Source of the DNA: Lewinellaceae bacterium
GTDB lineage: Bacteria > Bacteroidota > Bacteroidia > Chitinophagales > Saprospiraceae
Assembly: GCA_020636255.1 (NCBI GenBank)
Contig: JACJYE010000003.1
Location: forward strand, 434,001-498,000
Length of the DNA stretch: 64,000 bases
Reading direction: 5' to 3'
Below, in pieces: positions 44,120 through 53,288 of this stretch. Both the position numbers and the translations under genes were made by a program. Numbering within the stretch: position 1 is the stretch's first letter; every line of letters begins with the position of its first letter. The notes beneath the pieces were generated by a model that worked only from the letters and a program-made list of their open reading frames with translations, searched no databases and was not told the origin of the DNA.

Positions 44120-45040
44120 ATGTTCATGAAAACACACTTCATCCCTATCCTCGCCCTCATCGCAGGCCTTGCCTTCAGTTGCCAGCCCGGCGTACAGGAG
44201 CAGCAGGCGCCGCCCCAGGGCAAACTCGGCGCCCCACTCATCGAAAACGATGGCGTCAAGATCGATTACCGTTACTGCGGGCAGGGCGACACTACCCTGC
44301 TCTTCGTGCACGGCTGGTGCATCAACAAGGAATACTGGGAACCGCAACTCGATGAATTCTGCACAAAATACCGGGTTGTGGCCGTCGACCTGCCCGGCTT
44401 CGGGCACTCGGACGACAACCGGGACGACTGGCGGGTGGAGAAATTCGGTGAAGACATAACCCGGGTGATCGACGTGCTGGGCCTGCCCCATGTCATTCTC
44501 ATCGGGCATTCGATGGGCGGAGATGTCGTGTTGGAAGCTGCTATACAACGGCCGGAAAAGGTGATCGGCCTGATCGGGGTAGACAACTTCAAGGACGTGC
44601 GCGCCGCTTATACACCGGAAGAAGAGCAGGGTTTTGAGGAGGTGGTCGCTGAGCTGAAGGCCGACTTCCCCGGCACCGCTGCCGCTTATGCCGAAACGGC
44701 ACTTTTCCACCCCAGTACCGACAGCCTGGTGAAACAGCGCGTGATCGATGATTTCCGGAACGCCCGCCACGCCCCGGCCACCGCCGCCATCGAAAACCTG
44801 GTGCACTATGGCAAGCGGGAAACGGAGCTGCTGCAACAGTTAGGGGTAAAGTTGTACCTGATCAACAGCGACGCCACACCCACCGACGAGCATGCCCTTA
44901 CCCGGTATTGCCGGGCAGGGCATGAAGTGCTGCCCATCCATGCTACGGGCCACTATCCGATGATCGAAAAACCGGAGGCATTCAACGGCTTACTGCAAAC
45001 AGCCATTCACAAGATCACGCATGACACCCAGAGAAGATAA
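44120..45040 (+). CDS. Alpha/beta-hydrolase lipoprotein
   Basis: A 306-residue lipoprotein (lipobox LAFSC) with an alpha/beta-hydrolase fold. The oxyanion motif is FVHGWCINKEYW, the nucleophile Ser lies in LIGHSMGGD near residue 132, and the histidine is probably in HATGHYPMIEKP near residue 277. Two ATGs two codons apart could start it. It overlaps the following GNAT gene by 20 bp, so the two are coupled. The substrate is unknown; an ester or amide at the cell surface fits. Confidence 0.85.
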   Translation: MFMKTHFIPILALIAGLAFSCQPGVQEQQAPPQGKLGAPLIENDGVKIDYRYCGQGDTTLLFVHGWCINKEYWEPQLDEFCTKYRVVAVDLPGFGHSDDNRDDWRVEKFGEDITRVIDVLGLPHVILIGHSMGGDVVLEAAIQRPEKVIGLIGVDNFKDVRAAYTPEEEQGFEEVVAELKADFPGTAAAYAETALFHPSTDSLVKQRVIDDFRNARHAPATAAIENLVHYGKRETELLQQLGVKLYLINSDATPTDEHALTRYCRAGHEVLPIHATGHYPMIEKPEAFNGLLQTAIHKITHDTQRR

Positions 45041-45500
45041 CAGCACCCAATGGGTGCGGGGAGCATACACCATCACCACCGACCAGGCATTATTCGATTT
45101 TGAGAAGGCCCACGATTTCATCGCCCGACAATCCTATTGGGGGCAGGGTATTCCGATGGACACCTTGCGCAAGTCGGCCGCCCATTCCCTGAGTTTCGGG
45201 ATGTTCCACGGCGCCGAGCAGATCGGTTTTGCCCGGGTGGTGACGGACCGTGCCACCTTCGGCTACCTTGCCGATGTGTTCATTGACGAGGCCTACCGGG
45301 GACAGGGGTTGGGCAAATGGTTCATCGCTACCATCCTGGCACACCCCGAGTTGCAGGGCTTGCGGCGCTGGATGCTCGCCACGCGCGATGCTCATGGCCT
45401 GTACGCGCAGAATGGCTTTACCCCCCTGAAAAAGCCGGAGACCTTCATGGAGCGGCACGACCCGGAGGTGTATCAGAAAACGTCCAAAAAGACAAAGTAG
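45021..45500 (+). CDS. GNAT-family N-acetyltransferase
   Basis: The 159-residue cytoplasmic enzyme has the GNAT acetyl-CoA loop as VFIDEAYRGQGLGKWFI (about 86-102) and the C-terminal ARDAHGLYAQNGFTPL strand. The short length and lysine-rich tail are ordinary for small-molecule acetyltransferases. It overlaps the upstream hydrolase gene. Substrate not predictable. Confidence 0.88.
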   Translation: MTPREDNSTQWVRGAYTITTDQALFDFEKAHDFIARQSYWGQGIPMDTLRKSAAHSLSFGMFHGAEQIGFARVVTDRATFGYLADVFIDEAYRGQGLGKWFIATILAHPELQGLRRWMLATRDAHGLYAQNGFTPLKKPETFMERHDPEVYQKTSKKTK

Positions 45501-45529
45501 CGATTGCGCTCTGTTTATCGCCGAATGCA

Positions 45530-46318
45530 CTAATCTCCAAACAACGCATTCATCTCCAGCGACTGGTGTACGAGGGATTGAGCATGGGCATTTGGCGCCA
45601 GTCCGAATGTTGTAATAAACGTCAGCCAGGTAGCCTTAGAGGTTTTCGTTGACGACTTGAAAATGCCAACTTTTCGGCGCAAGGCTTCGGCATAGGCTTT
45701 ATCGATCGTGAAGGGTTTGATCGAAAATTTCATTTCACAAAGGTTAACCACCTGGTCGCGGCGGTCAATCACCAGGTCAATTTGTGCCTTTTCGGCGCCG
45801 TCGCTGCCCGACCAGGCGGAGGATTGAGTCTGAACGCTGCCAATTCCAGGCGCATTTTTAACCTGGCGCAGATGACAGAGGCATACCTGTTCAAATGCAT
45901 AGCCACTCCAGGCGCGCACCTCAGGCGAATCGAGGCTTTTGATCCAGAAATCATCGTCTATCTGGCTTTGGCTCCTGATGAATCGAAAGTAAAAAAGAGA
46001 ATAGAAATCTGCGAGTTGATAGAGCGCATTTTGCTTCTTCTTTCCGCAAGCGTGGTATTTTCGGATAAAATTGCTCTCTTCCAACTCGCGCAGGGCCACT
46101 GAAGTACTTCCGCCATCCGGCACCGGGCCTTGAAAAGCCTGAAACCAGTCGTTGGCAACAGGCCTGTCCTCAAAAAGGGGGAAATACCGCACCAGGCTCG
46201 CATGAAAATTGGCCAGCTGCTGATCGGTTTCGACATGCGCGATGCCTGTTAGCTGAAAAGTAAAGCGGCTACCGAAAACCGAACGGGCCAGGAATGTCTT
46301 GCAGACCCTTATGGCTGA
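45530..46318 (-). pseudogene. Decayed ATP-binding protein (DUF234-type), internally deleted
   Basis: The C-terminal part keeps the DUF234 segment (RAWSGYAFEQVCLCHLRQVK, then IDLVIDRRDQVVNLCEMKFS). The N-terminal remnant reads RVCKTFLARSVFGSRF and VETDQQLANFHASLVRYFPL, where the Walker A GKT has become CKT. The join at DWFQAFQ-GPVPDGG drops the ~240-residue ATPase core present in intact relatives. I conclude the gene is nonfunctional. It lies between the GNAT gene and a small membrane-protein gene. Confidence 0.75.
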
Positions 46319-46517
46319 GCAAGCCCCTGGCCTACTGAACTAGTAGTCCTGATGCGGATGTTGTATAAGTTCCTCCTTCTCGGTGCGGGTCACCACGTTA
46401 ACGCCGAACTGTTTGAGCAGCACATAGAGGATGATGGCGCCTACGATGAAGAGCCAGAAGAGATCCCAGCGGGAAAGCAGGCGGCGTTTTTTCGGCGCTT
46501 GTTCAGCCATAAGGGTC
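46304..46517. repeat. 24-bp inverted repeat flanking a small ORF
   Basis: The segment 46304-46327 is the reverse complement of 46494-46517 with two mismatches. The right arm contains the start codon and first codons (MAEQAP) of the small membrane ORF; the left arm copies them in the opposite orientation. About 166 bp lie between the arms. Confidence 0.7.
46340..46510 (-). CDS. 56-residue small membrane protein
   Basis: The protein starts MAEQAPKKRRLLSRW, has one strong membrane helix (about 16-33, DLFWLFIVGAIILYVLLK) and ends in a soluble acidic tail (TRTEKEELIQHPHQDY). Positive residues before the helix predict a cytoplasmic N-terminus. Codon use matches the neighbours, which supports a real gene. 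The 5' end lies in an inverted repeat. Function unknown. Confidence 0.6.
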   Translation of the reverse strand: MAEQAPKKRRLLSRWDLFWLFIVGAIILYVLLKQFGVNVVTRTEKEELIQHPHQDY

Positions 46518-46637
46518 GGGGTTAGTAGTTTGGTTTGAGGGTTAAAGGTAGGGAATTGCGGCGATATGTTTCCAGCCGAGTACGCTGATGGGAAACACCG
46601 ATTTGACTCCCCATGTCCGAAAAATTCACCAGTTGGC

Positions 46638-46683
46638 CAAGTCTCCCCATCCCCACGTCACCTTGTCTCCCCATCCCCCAATC
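46638..46683 (-). repeat. Tandem GGGGATGGGGAGAC repeat
   Basis: On the minus strand two copies of GGGGATGGGGAGAC occur about 28 bp apart, with AAGGTGACG between them. A degenerate relative (CTCCATCACCTTGTCACCC) is found near 37408. I regard this as dispersed intergenic sequence. Confidence 0.5.
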
Positions 46684-46715
46684 ACCCCGTCTTATCCCAT
46701 AAGGCCTGCCGTCGG

Positions 46716-47615
46716 TCACTGCACCGGCGTCTCGATATGCGCCACGGCCACCCACTGCTGGTTCCAGTTGCCGAAAGGAAATTTAGCGAATGTCGTTTTG
46801 TAGGTGCCCGGGCCGTCGTAATTGCCGCTGGTGCGCGAAGCTGTGTACTTCGTGTTGCGGCCATGCATCAGGGTGTAGCGCACTACGTTACCCTGCTCGT
46901 CCCTTTCGACCTTGGTCACCGTTCCGACGTGGTAAATTTTGCCTTTACCCGTTCCGCTGTCGTGCTGGAAGACGTCGGGGTTGGTGAGCATATCGATGGT
47001 GAGGTTGCTGTATTTTTCGTCGGTGCGGCCAAAGAACATCACACAACCAGGACGTATGAGGTTGCGGTCGGCCAGGGCATCCTGCACGATATGCAGGTTG
47101 TTGTGGGTGTAGTACCAGTATGCAATCTGGCGGGAGTTGCGGTCTTCGGCGTATGTGGGGTAGACGTACTTCGACTTGTCGCCGAGCTCCGACATTTTCC
47201 GCTGTATCTGGTCTTTGATCTTGTGGTAGATACCGGAGCAGTCCTGGCCTATTTTGCCGTCATATACCAGTTTCTGAGATTCCAGGTCCTGCGCGATGAG
47301 GTCGAGCAGGACGGACAGCCTTTCTTCATCTACGGTGCGTGCCGCAAGGCCGCTATTGCCGGTAGCGGGGGGAGCAGGGGTGGGTTCGGTGTTTTCCGCG
47401 GGGGTAGGTTCTTCCGTTTCCGGTGCGGCGGGTTCTGACGCCTGAGCGGTGTCCGGCTTTACCTCGGCCGTTTGTGTGTCAGCAGGCGCAGTGGTGGCGG
47501 TTTCTTCCGAAACTTTGGCTGCCGCCTTACCGGAATCGCCGGAGCAGCCCATCGAAAAACAAAGGGCGAGGGACAGGAGGAAGGAAGGGGCTATACAGGT
47601 GATAATCCGTTTCAT
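46716..47615 (-). CDS. Lipoprotein with NlpC/P60-like Cys/His hydrolase domain
   Basis: A 299-residue lipoprotein (lipobox FSMGC) with a Thr/Pro/Glu-rich linker to about residue 95. The C-terminal domain has a catalytic-like cysteine in GQDCSGIYHKI and a histidine in IYHVGTVTK, the spacing expected for papain-like peptidoglycan peptidases of the NlpC/P60 type. The third catalytic residue is not certain. Probable role: trimming peptidoglycan cross-links in the periplasm. I start at MKRIITCIAPSF, seven codons after an in-frame upstream start. Confidence 0.72.
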   Translation of the reverse strand: MKRIITCIAPSFLLSLALCFSMGCSGDSGKAAAKVSEETATTAPADTQTAEVKPDTAQASEPAAPETEEPTPAENTEPTPAPPATGNSGLAARTVDEERLSVLLDLIAQDLESQKLVYDGKIGQDCSGIYHKIKDQIQRKMSELGDKSKYVYPTYAEDRNSRQIAYWYYTHNNLHIVQDALADRNLIRPGCVMFFGRTDEKYSNLTIDMLTNPDVFQHDSGTGKGKIYHVGTVTKVERDEQGNVVRYTLMHGRNTKYTASRTSGNYDGPGTYKTTFAKFPFGNWNQQWVAVAHIETPVQ

Positions 47616-47628
47616 TGTTTTTGAGTTT

Positions 47629-47668
47629 AGTAACAATCAAAAATAAGCTCGACTTTTTTTTATTTGTG
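47629..47668 (-). promoter_or_regulatory. Shared leader motif, copy 4
   Basis: On the minus strand this reads GTCGAGCTTATTTTTGAT followed by TGTTACT, 14 nt upstream of the lipoprotein start. It is the most divergent of the four copies. Confidence 0.45.
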
Positions 47669-47720
47669 CTTTTGCCCTTTGGTTACCCGGGACAACCTTT
47701 AACCGGCTACAGCCCTTCCC

Positions 47721-48086
47721 TCACCGCCATCCCCATTCCTGAAGCACCTCCAGCGGCCTTTTCCCGAACTCTTTTTCAAACAGGCTGATGAAATAGCTGG
47801 TGCTAACATAACCCACGGCTGCTGCCGTTTCCTTCACTGTCCGGCAGGTTCCGCTTTCCAGGTATAACCGGGCCTGGTGCAGCCGGCGCTGGCGGATGTA
47901 GTGCTGAGGAGACAAGCCCGTGTGTTCTTTTACCCTACGGAACAAATGGCGCTCGCTGACGCCAAGCCGGGCGGCCAGGCCGGCATTGTCCAGGCCGCCG
48001 TCGGCGATATTTTCCTGGATGATCTGGTTTAGCCGGCTTAGCCACTTGTTTGCTGAGGGCATGACAGCAGGGTTTTGGGCATTCAT
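47721..48086 (-). CDS. Stand-alone AraC-type DNA-binding protein
   Basis: The 121-residue protein is just the AraC double helix-turn-helix: LDNAGLAARLGVSERHLFRR (about 32-51) and KETAAAVGYVSTSYFISLFE (about 84-103). It lacks any sensor domain. It is divergent from the 488-residue gene next door and could regulate it. Composition is ordinary. Confidence 0.85.
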   Translation of the reverse strand: MNAQNPAVMPSANKWLSRLNQIIQENIADGGLDNAGLAARLGVSERHLFRRVKEHTGLSPQHYIRQRRLHQARLYLESGTCRTVKETAAAVGYVSTSYFISLFEKEFGKRPLEVLQEWGWR

Positions 48087-48227
48087 ATCTTAAATATGCC
48101 AAAAATAACTCCTGGCTGCCAAGGACAAATTTTGGGGGTTACCACAAAAAAACAGCACCTTGCTCAAGATTTTATTCCAATAATTGCCTAATTATCATAC
48201 ATTTACAATCATAAACACACCACAAAA

Positions 48228-49694
48228 ATGCCCGCCCTTTCTTCCACCAAATTCCTGCGGCTGCTCCAAACCTTCGATGAATCGGAGCTCAAAGCCTTCG
48301 ACGCCTGGCTGCGCTCGCCCTGGTGCAACAGCAACAAGAACCTGCCCCGGCTTCTGGACAGGCTGAAGAAATACCACCCGTACTTCGACAATCCCAGGCT
48401 GGACAAGGAAAATTTGTTCTACCAGGTATTACCGAAGGGGAAGTTCAGCGACAGGCGTTTAAACAACCTGTTGTCAGAGGCCTTTCTTGCGGCGGAAAAA
48501 TTCCTCATTTTCCAGCATGTCTCTGACGACTACAGCCTGCAAAAGGCTATGCTTGCTGAGGAATTCCAGAGCCGCTACCTCGACGACTGGTTTTTCGGGA
48601 ACACCTATAAAGAAATAGAGCGGCTGGAGGCCCGGGAGGTGCTGGACTGGGAAGAACACCTTGGCCTGTACCGCCTGTACCGCCTCATCTACCACCACCC
48701 CAACCAGGAGCCTCGCATGCAGCCGGGGGCCTCGCCGATAGGCAAAATGGGAGCACATGTCGATCTGCTCTATTTGCTGGAAAAAGCCGCCATCATCAAT
48801 GAAATGATGGCCCGCAACCGCCTAATACAAGGGGAGGACCACGACGCGCAGGCCGAACTAAAAAAATGGAAAGCTGTCAGCGAAGGGGTTCACCACCCTT
48901 CCATCGATCTTTACCGGATGCGGTTCGCTTTTTTGGCGGAAAACAGGCTCAGCCAGTATTGGGCGCTGAGGGAAAGCCTTGTTAATACTATGGAGCAGCT
49001 CAATGAACGGGAACAGAAGCTGCATCTGTTATCCCTGCTCAACGACACCATCGCCTTCATCAAATCGGGCCAGCTCGACATCACAGACAGCCTGCCGCTC
49101 TACCAGCTAGGCCTACAAACGGGCGCCCTGCTGCACCAGGGCAAGCTGACCCGAAACACCTACACCACGATAGTGATCACCAGCAATACCAAAGGCACCT
49201 TTGATTATACCACGCACTTTATCGAAACCTATACGAAACGCGTTGATGAGCCGATCCGGGATGATTGTTATCAGTGGGCGCAGGCGCATACTTCCTATTG
49301 GAAAAAAGACCTGGAGCAATGCCTGAAGATCCTTCAGCAACATACTTTCAAAACGCCTTATTTTCAACTAGTCAGCCGGGTGCTGCATACCCAGGCCTAT
49401 TTCGACCTGTACCTGATAGACGATTCCTACCAGTTTTACCTGTTCAATTTTTTCGAGGCCTTTGAAAAATGGCTGGCGCGGGAAAAGGTGTGGTCGAGAT
49501 CCACAAGAGCGTCCTTCCTTCGTTTCGTACAAATATGCCGGGCCCTGGCCCGGTACCACGCCGATGCCCTCACAGGGCCCCAAAAGGTGGAGCAGTTGCT
49601 GGAAGAAGAGCACGACGTCCAGGCACTGAACTGGCTGAAGCAAAAAAAAGCGGAGGTGGTACGCCTGAAATCGGGTAAAAAGCCCCGCTTGTAA
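48228..49694 (+). CDS. ~485-residue family of unknown function, paralog 1
   Basis: The 488-residue soluble protein has no signal peptide. Its N-terminus (SSTKFLRLLQTFDESELKAF) resembles that of the paralog at 57807 (RLAKHLQALSPRNRERF), and both continue with an acidic, helix-rich body of ~450 residues without a recognisable catalytic motif. The sequence looks like a long helical repeat scaffold, perhaps TPR-like. It is divergent from an AraC gene and convergent with a 27-codon ORF. I do not recognise a function. Confidence 0.75.
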   Translation: MPALSSTKFLRLLQTFDESELKAFDAWLRSPWCNSNKNLPRLLDRLKKYHPYFDNPRLDKENLFYQVLPKGKFSDRRLNNLLSEAFLAAEKFLIFQHVSDDYSLQKAMLAEEFQSRYLDDWFFGNTYKEIERLEAREVLDWEEHLGLYRLYRLIYHHPNQEPRMQPGASPIGKMGAHVDLLYLLEKAAIINEMMARNRLIQGEDHDAQAELKKWKAVSEGVHHPSIDLYRMRFAFLAENRLSQYWALRESLVNTMEQLNEREQKLHLLSLLNDTIAFIKSGQLDITDSLPLYQLGLQTGALLHQGKLTRNTYTTIVITSNTKGTFDYTTHFIETYTKRVDEPIRDDCYQWAQAHTSYWKKDLEQCLKILQQHTFKTPYFQLVSRVLHTQAYFDLYLIDDSYQFYLFNFFEAFEKWLAREKVWSRSTRASFLRFVQICRALARYHADALTGPQKVEQLLEEEHDVQALNWLKQKKAEVVRLKSGKKPRL

Positions 49695-49702
49695 ACCTAT
49701 CC

Positions 49703-49786
49703 TCAATTCACGACCAGGTCTTCGACGATGATCTTCTGGTTGGGCAAAAACGGGAGCACAGGGTTGAATAGGTGTTGCTTGCTCAT
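49703..49786 (-). CDS. Possible 27-codon peptide ORF
   Basis: MSKQHLFNPVLPFLPNQ followed by KIIVEDLVVN lies just beyond the end of the 488-residue gene on the opposite strand. The peptide is moderately hydrophobic and has no leader-like charge pattern. It may be spurious; I list it because codon use is reasonable and the ORF ends cleanly before the neighbouring gene. Confidence 0.3.
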   Translation of the reverse strand: MSKQHLFNPVLPFLPNQKIIVEDLVVN

Positions 49787-49921
49787 GACGGAAATTTGTA
49801 AAGGGTTTAGTATTACCGGGTAACTCAACACCACAAAGATGGGTGGAACCGAATGGGTTGTTTCCGTCAATTATGTGGCATTTCCCGTCAGGAGGGAGGC
49901 CAGATTGTTAAAAAACTCAGG

Positions 49922-49952
49922 GTAACTATTCAGCATGCGGCCAAAAATGCTT
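49922..49952. mobile_element. Solo end of the IS66-type MITE
   Basis: GTAACTATTCAGCATGCGGCC and the next ten bases match the left end of the element at 27072 with one mismatch in 30. No inverted partner end is found nearby, so this is a truncated or deleted copy. Confidence 0.7.
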
Positions 49953-50074
49953 TTGAGCAAGGTGGTCTTACCGGTTTGCCTCGGGCCAGTGAGGATGATA
50001 GCTTTCCCCTTAAACAACTTCTCCCTGATCTGCTGTTCTAAGAGCTTGTTTGGAGGCCCTATTAATCCTATTTT
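49953..50074 (-). pseudogene. P-loop ATPase fragment cut off by the MITE end
   Basis: The remaining residues are KIGLIGPPNKLLEQQ, then IREKLFKGKAIILTGPRQTG followed by KTTLLKS, an intact Walker A of the AAA_14/DUF4143 type. The reading frame runs directly into the MITE end, so everything after the P-loop is missing. The rest of 49787-50129 holds nothing else I can name. Confidence 0.65.
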
Positions 50075-50129
50075 TAAGGACGTTTTCGCAAAAAAAACGT
50101 TTTTTTTGGGAATATACACTAAAATACGA

Positions 50130-53030
50130 TCATTCTCCCAGCAAGTCAGAAGGCCGTTTCCCGAACCGCTTCTTAAAACTACGCGAGAAGGAGCGGGCAT
50201 CGGCATACCCCACTTCGTAAGCCACTTTTGCAATGGAATTGTACGTGCGGTTCTCCAACAGAAGGCGGGCTTCGTCGAAGCGCATTTCATGCAGGTACTG
50301 GACAGGAGAAAGGCCCGTCAGGCGTTTCAGTTGGCGGAGCAGGGAAGATTCGCTCATGGCGAACGACTCAGCCAGAACGGGAACGCTGAGGGTGTCGTCG
50401 GAAAGGTGTTCGCGGACGTAGGCCTCGAAGGCCTCCAGCCAATCCCGGTCTTCTCCGGTGATCGTATCCGAAACCGTGCCCGGCCCGGCCGGGGGTTCCC
50501 GGAGCCGGGCAGCATGGTTTCTCAGCAGGTTCGCGGCCCGGGCCAGCAATTCTTCCTCGTCGAAAGGTTTGAGCAGGTAGTCGTCCACCCCTAAACGCAG
50601 GGCTTTCAGCTTATCTCTGGCCTCCGCCCTTGCCGTGAGCATGACGACGGGGATGTGCCGGGTAGCATCGTCAGACTTCAGCTTTTCCAGAAGCTGGTAG
50701 CCGTCCATAATGGGCATCATAAGGTCGGACAGGATCAGTTGGCAGCCGGCGGAGGAGCGCAGCCAATCGAGGGCAGCCTGCCCGTTTTCGGCAGTAACGA
50801 CATCGTACTTTTCCGACAGGATCAGTCGGATGTAATCCTGCAGCCCGGGGTCGTCTTCAACTACCAGGATGGTTGGCCTGCCCTGCCCGGAAGCCCCCGG
50901 CAATACATCCTCTGTCGTTTGCTCCAGATCAGGCGTAAGCACATGCTCCTCCCCTTCTTCAGTTGCCGGCTGAATGCTGTCTACAGTCGGCCGCTCACCG
51001 GCGTCGCCGGCAGAACGGGCCGGAAAGGACACCGAGAAAACAGCGCCTTCGCCCGGTGCGCTTTTTACGTCTATTTCCCCGCCAAAAAGCCGGGTATACT
51101 CCTGGCAGAGGGCCAGGCCGATGCCCGTGCCGCCCTCAGCGGCCTTGTCCGGCCTGTTGGACTGAAAAAAGCGGTCGAACACATGGGGCAGGTCATCGGG
51201 GTGGATACCGGAGCCGGTGTCGGCCACCTCAAGCCGGAGTCGGCCCTCGTCCATAGATAATCTAACGGTGACCCGCCCACCGGCGGGTGTGAATTTGAAG
51301 GCATTAGAAAGTAAGTTGTATATGACCTGGCGGTTTTTCTTCCGGTCGATGGGGGCCACTTCCTTTTCATCTACCTGAATTTCATAAGCATAATCAACCT
51401 GCCTGCGGTATGCCAGCGATTCGAACTGCGCGAAATAATTGCGGAAAAAAGAGGCCAGCGCTGTGGGTTGTTCGTCCAGGCCCATTTTGCCCATCTCCAG
51501 TTTCCGCAGGTCGAGTATCTCGTCAGCCAGTTGTTGCAACTGCTGGCCGCTCTGGCTGGCCATTCTCAGTAGCCGGCTTTGCTTTTCAGACAGTTTGTTG
51601 TCTTTCAGCAGCGTGCGGACGGGGCCCAGCATCAGGGTAAGCGGGGTGCGCAGTTCGTGGCTCACATTAGCGAAGAAGCGGGACTTCGCTGCGTCGAGGG
51701 ACCTCAACTCCATCGACTGTTGCTGAATGAGGGCATTTTGCCGGGCCAGTTTGCGCATGCCCTTCCAGCGCTGATAAAGGCCGATGAGCAGGCCTGCTGC
51801 CAGCAGAAATACCGAAACAATGATGATCCGGGAGGTGCGTAGCTCCACCCTTTTCAGGTTCAGCTCCAGCTCCTGGTTTCTCTTCTCGGCGGCCAGTTGC
51901 TCTTTTTCCAGTTGGAGGTTGTATTTCTGCAGGTCGAAACCGGCGCTTCTGGCCGTGAATTCTCCATCGTAGAAATACTTCTTTTTCGTGTATTCGAGGG
52001 CATCGGCATAACGCCCTTCCGCCTCAGCAATTTGGGCCTTTTGTTCAAAATTCTTAGACAACAGGTCGTAGAGCGCCAGGTTCTCTGCCTTTATCTGAGC
52101 CGTGTCGAGATAGGCCTTGGCCAACCTGGCAGCCCCCCGCCCCCACTCCAGCTTTGCAAGCGCCTGGAGAACGTGTATTTCGAGCCAGCGGCTAGGCTCG
52201 GCCTGGCAAAGGCGCAGGGCTTTCTGATAATACTGCGCTGCTTCCACAGGCTTGTTTTCAGCCATAAAAAGATCGGCGCGGCCCAGTGCTGCATATATCG
52301 CAATGCCGTATTCCTCAGGTTTAAGAGGGTTAGAAAGAGGGGCCTGTTCAATAGCGGCCACATACTCGGCCATCTTGTCGTAAAAGCCTGCTTTTTGGGC
52401 CTGCAGCATAAGCCGGAGTTTCAGCCGGTTGACACTGAACGTATCCTTGTTCGCTATTGCCTGCCCGAGCAACGCTTCCATCTCAGGCAGGACGTCCTGT
52501 ACCTTCCGATAACTTAAGCTATGCTCCAGCAAGGACATTTTTGTCCGGATAACAGCGGGCTGGTCGCCCAACCGCTCATAGAGGCCTAATGCTTCATCCA
52601 GGTTCACGATCGTTAGCCGTACATTGCCGAGTGCTCCATGAAAGCGGCCCAGGTTGTTGCAGGCATCGGCCAGGCCTTCCAGGTCGCCCTGCCGACGGGC
52701 CAACCGGGCCATTTCATCCGCCACATAAATGGCCAAAGGCAGGTTGAAGCGGCGTTCCAGCCTGGCCATTATATCAAAGTAGGCGCCGTAGAGGCAATGA
52801 TAATCCGCACCGCAATGGCTCCGGCTTTGCTGAAGGATAAAGTATCGGGAAGTGTCTTCTCCGTTTTGTTCCAGGCGAGCTTCAATGGAGGGCCAGATGG
52901 TTTCCGCGGCCCTGGAGGCCGTGGTATCCTGAGCAAACAGCTTACTGTTCGTCCCTGCCGATATCAGGAACCAAACAAAAATGAATTGAAAACAGACTTT
53001 CCGCGTACCCGAAAAAAGTACCCCCTTCAT
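50130..53030 (-). CDS. Hybrid two-component regulator: TPR, histidine kinase, receiver, AraC
   Basis: The 966-residue protein combines a whole signal pathway. A signal peptide (to about residue 34) is followed by a periplasmic TPR-like helical region (about 60-400), a membrane helix (about 407-425), a HisKA domain with His458 in NVSHELRTPLTLML, and a HATPase with GTGIGLAL. A receiver with phosphoacceptor Asp769 in LILSDLMMPIMDG and a C-terminal AraC domain (about 865-966) follow. The layout is that of HTCS proteins, which often control polysaccharide or envelope genes, but here the sensor is TPR-like rather than a Reg_prop propeller. Its neighbour is a TonB-dependent receptor. I start at the ATG MKGVLFSG. 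Confidence 0.92.
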   Translation of the reverse strand: MKGVLFSGTRKVCFQFIFVWFLISAGTNSKLFAQDTTASRAAETIWPSIEARLEQNGEDTSRYFILQQSRSHCGADYHCLYGAYFDIMARLERRFNLPLAIYVADEMARLARRQGDLEGLADACNNLGRFHGALGNVRLTIVNLDEALGLYERLGDQPAVIRTKMSLLEHSLSYRKVQDVLPEMEALLGQAIANKDTFSVNRLKLRLMLQAQKAGFYDKMAEYVAAIEQAPLSNPLKPEEYGIAIYAALGRADLFMAENKPVEAAQYYQKALRLCQAEPSRWLEIHVLQALAKLEWGRGAARLAKAYLDTAQIKAENLALYDLLSKNFEQKAQIAEAEGRYADALEYTKKKYFYDGEFTARSAGFDLQKYNLQLEKEQLAAEKRNQELELNLKRVELRTSRIIIVSVFLLAAGLLIGLYQRWKGMRKLARQNALIQQQSMELRSLDAAKSRFFANVSHELRTPLTLMLGPVRTLLKDNKLSEKQSRLLRMASQSGQQLQQLADEILDLRKLEMGKMGLDEQPTALASFFRNYFAQFESLAYRRQVDYAYEIQVDEKEVAPIDRKKNRQVIYNLLSNAFKFTPAGGRVTVRLSMDEGRLRLEVADTGSGIHPDDLPHVFDRFFQSNRPDKAAEGGTGIGLALCQEYTRLFGGEIDVKSAPGEGAVFSVSFPARSAGDAGERPTVDSIQPATEEGEEHVLTPDLEQTTEDVLPGASGQGRPTILVVEDDPGLQDYIRLILSEKYDVVTAENGQAALDWLRSSAGCQLILSDLMMPIMDGYQLLEKLKSDDATRHIPVVMLTARAEARDKLKALRLGVDDYLLKPFDEEELLARAANLLRNHAARLREPPAGPGTVSDTITGEDRDWLEAFEAYVREHLSDDTLSVPVLAESFAMSESSLLRQLKRLTGLSPVQYLHEMRFDEARLLLENRTYNSIAKVAYEVGYADARSFSRSFKKRFGKRPSDLLGE

Positions 53031-53288
53031 ACTGTACAAAATAGCTTTGTGTTACTTATTTGGCTTTGCGAGTATAAGTCACCTGCATTGCCCCCTCATA
53101 ACAAGCTGCAAAGGAGGGCTAAGTATAAAATACACCTTAAGAACAGGGGATTATGACGGTTAAAAAGCGAAGATCAGGCCATGGCCCGGTGAATACATGC
53201 CCAATAAAACTATAGAAATTCTTACGCCTATACAAATTCTGGAGCAACCGAATAAATATTAAATGGCGGCTCCGCCAGGCCTTGCGGT

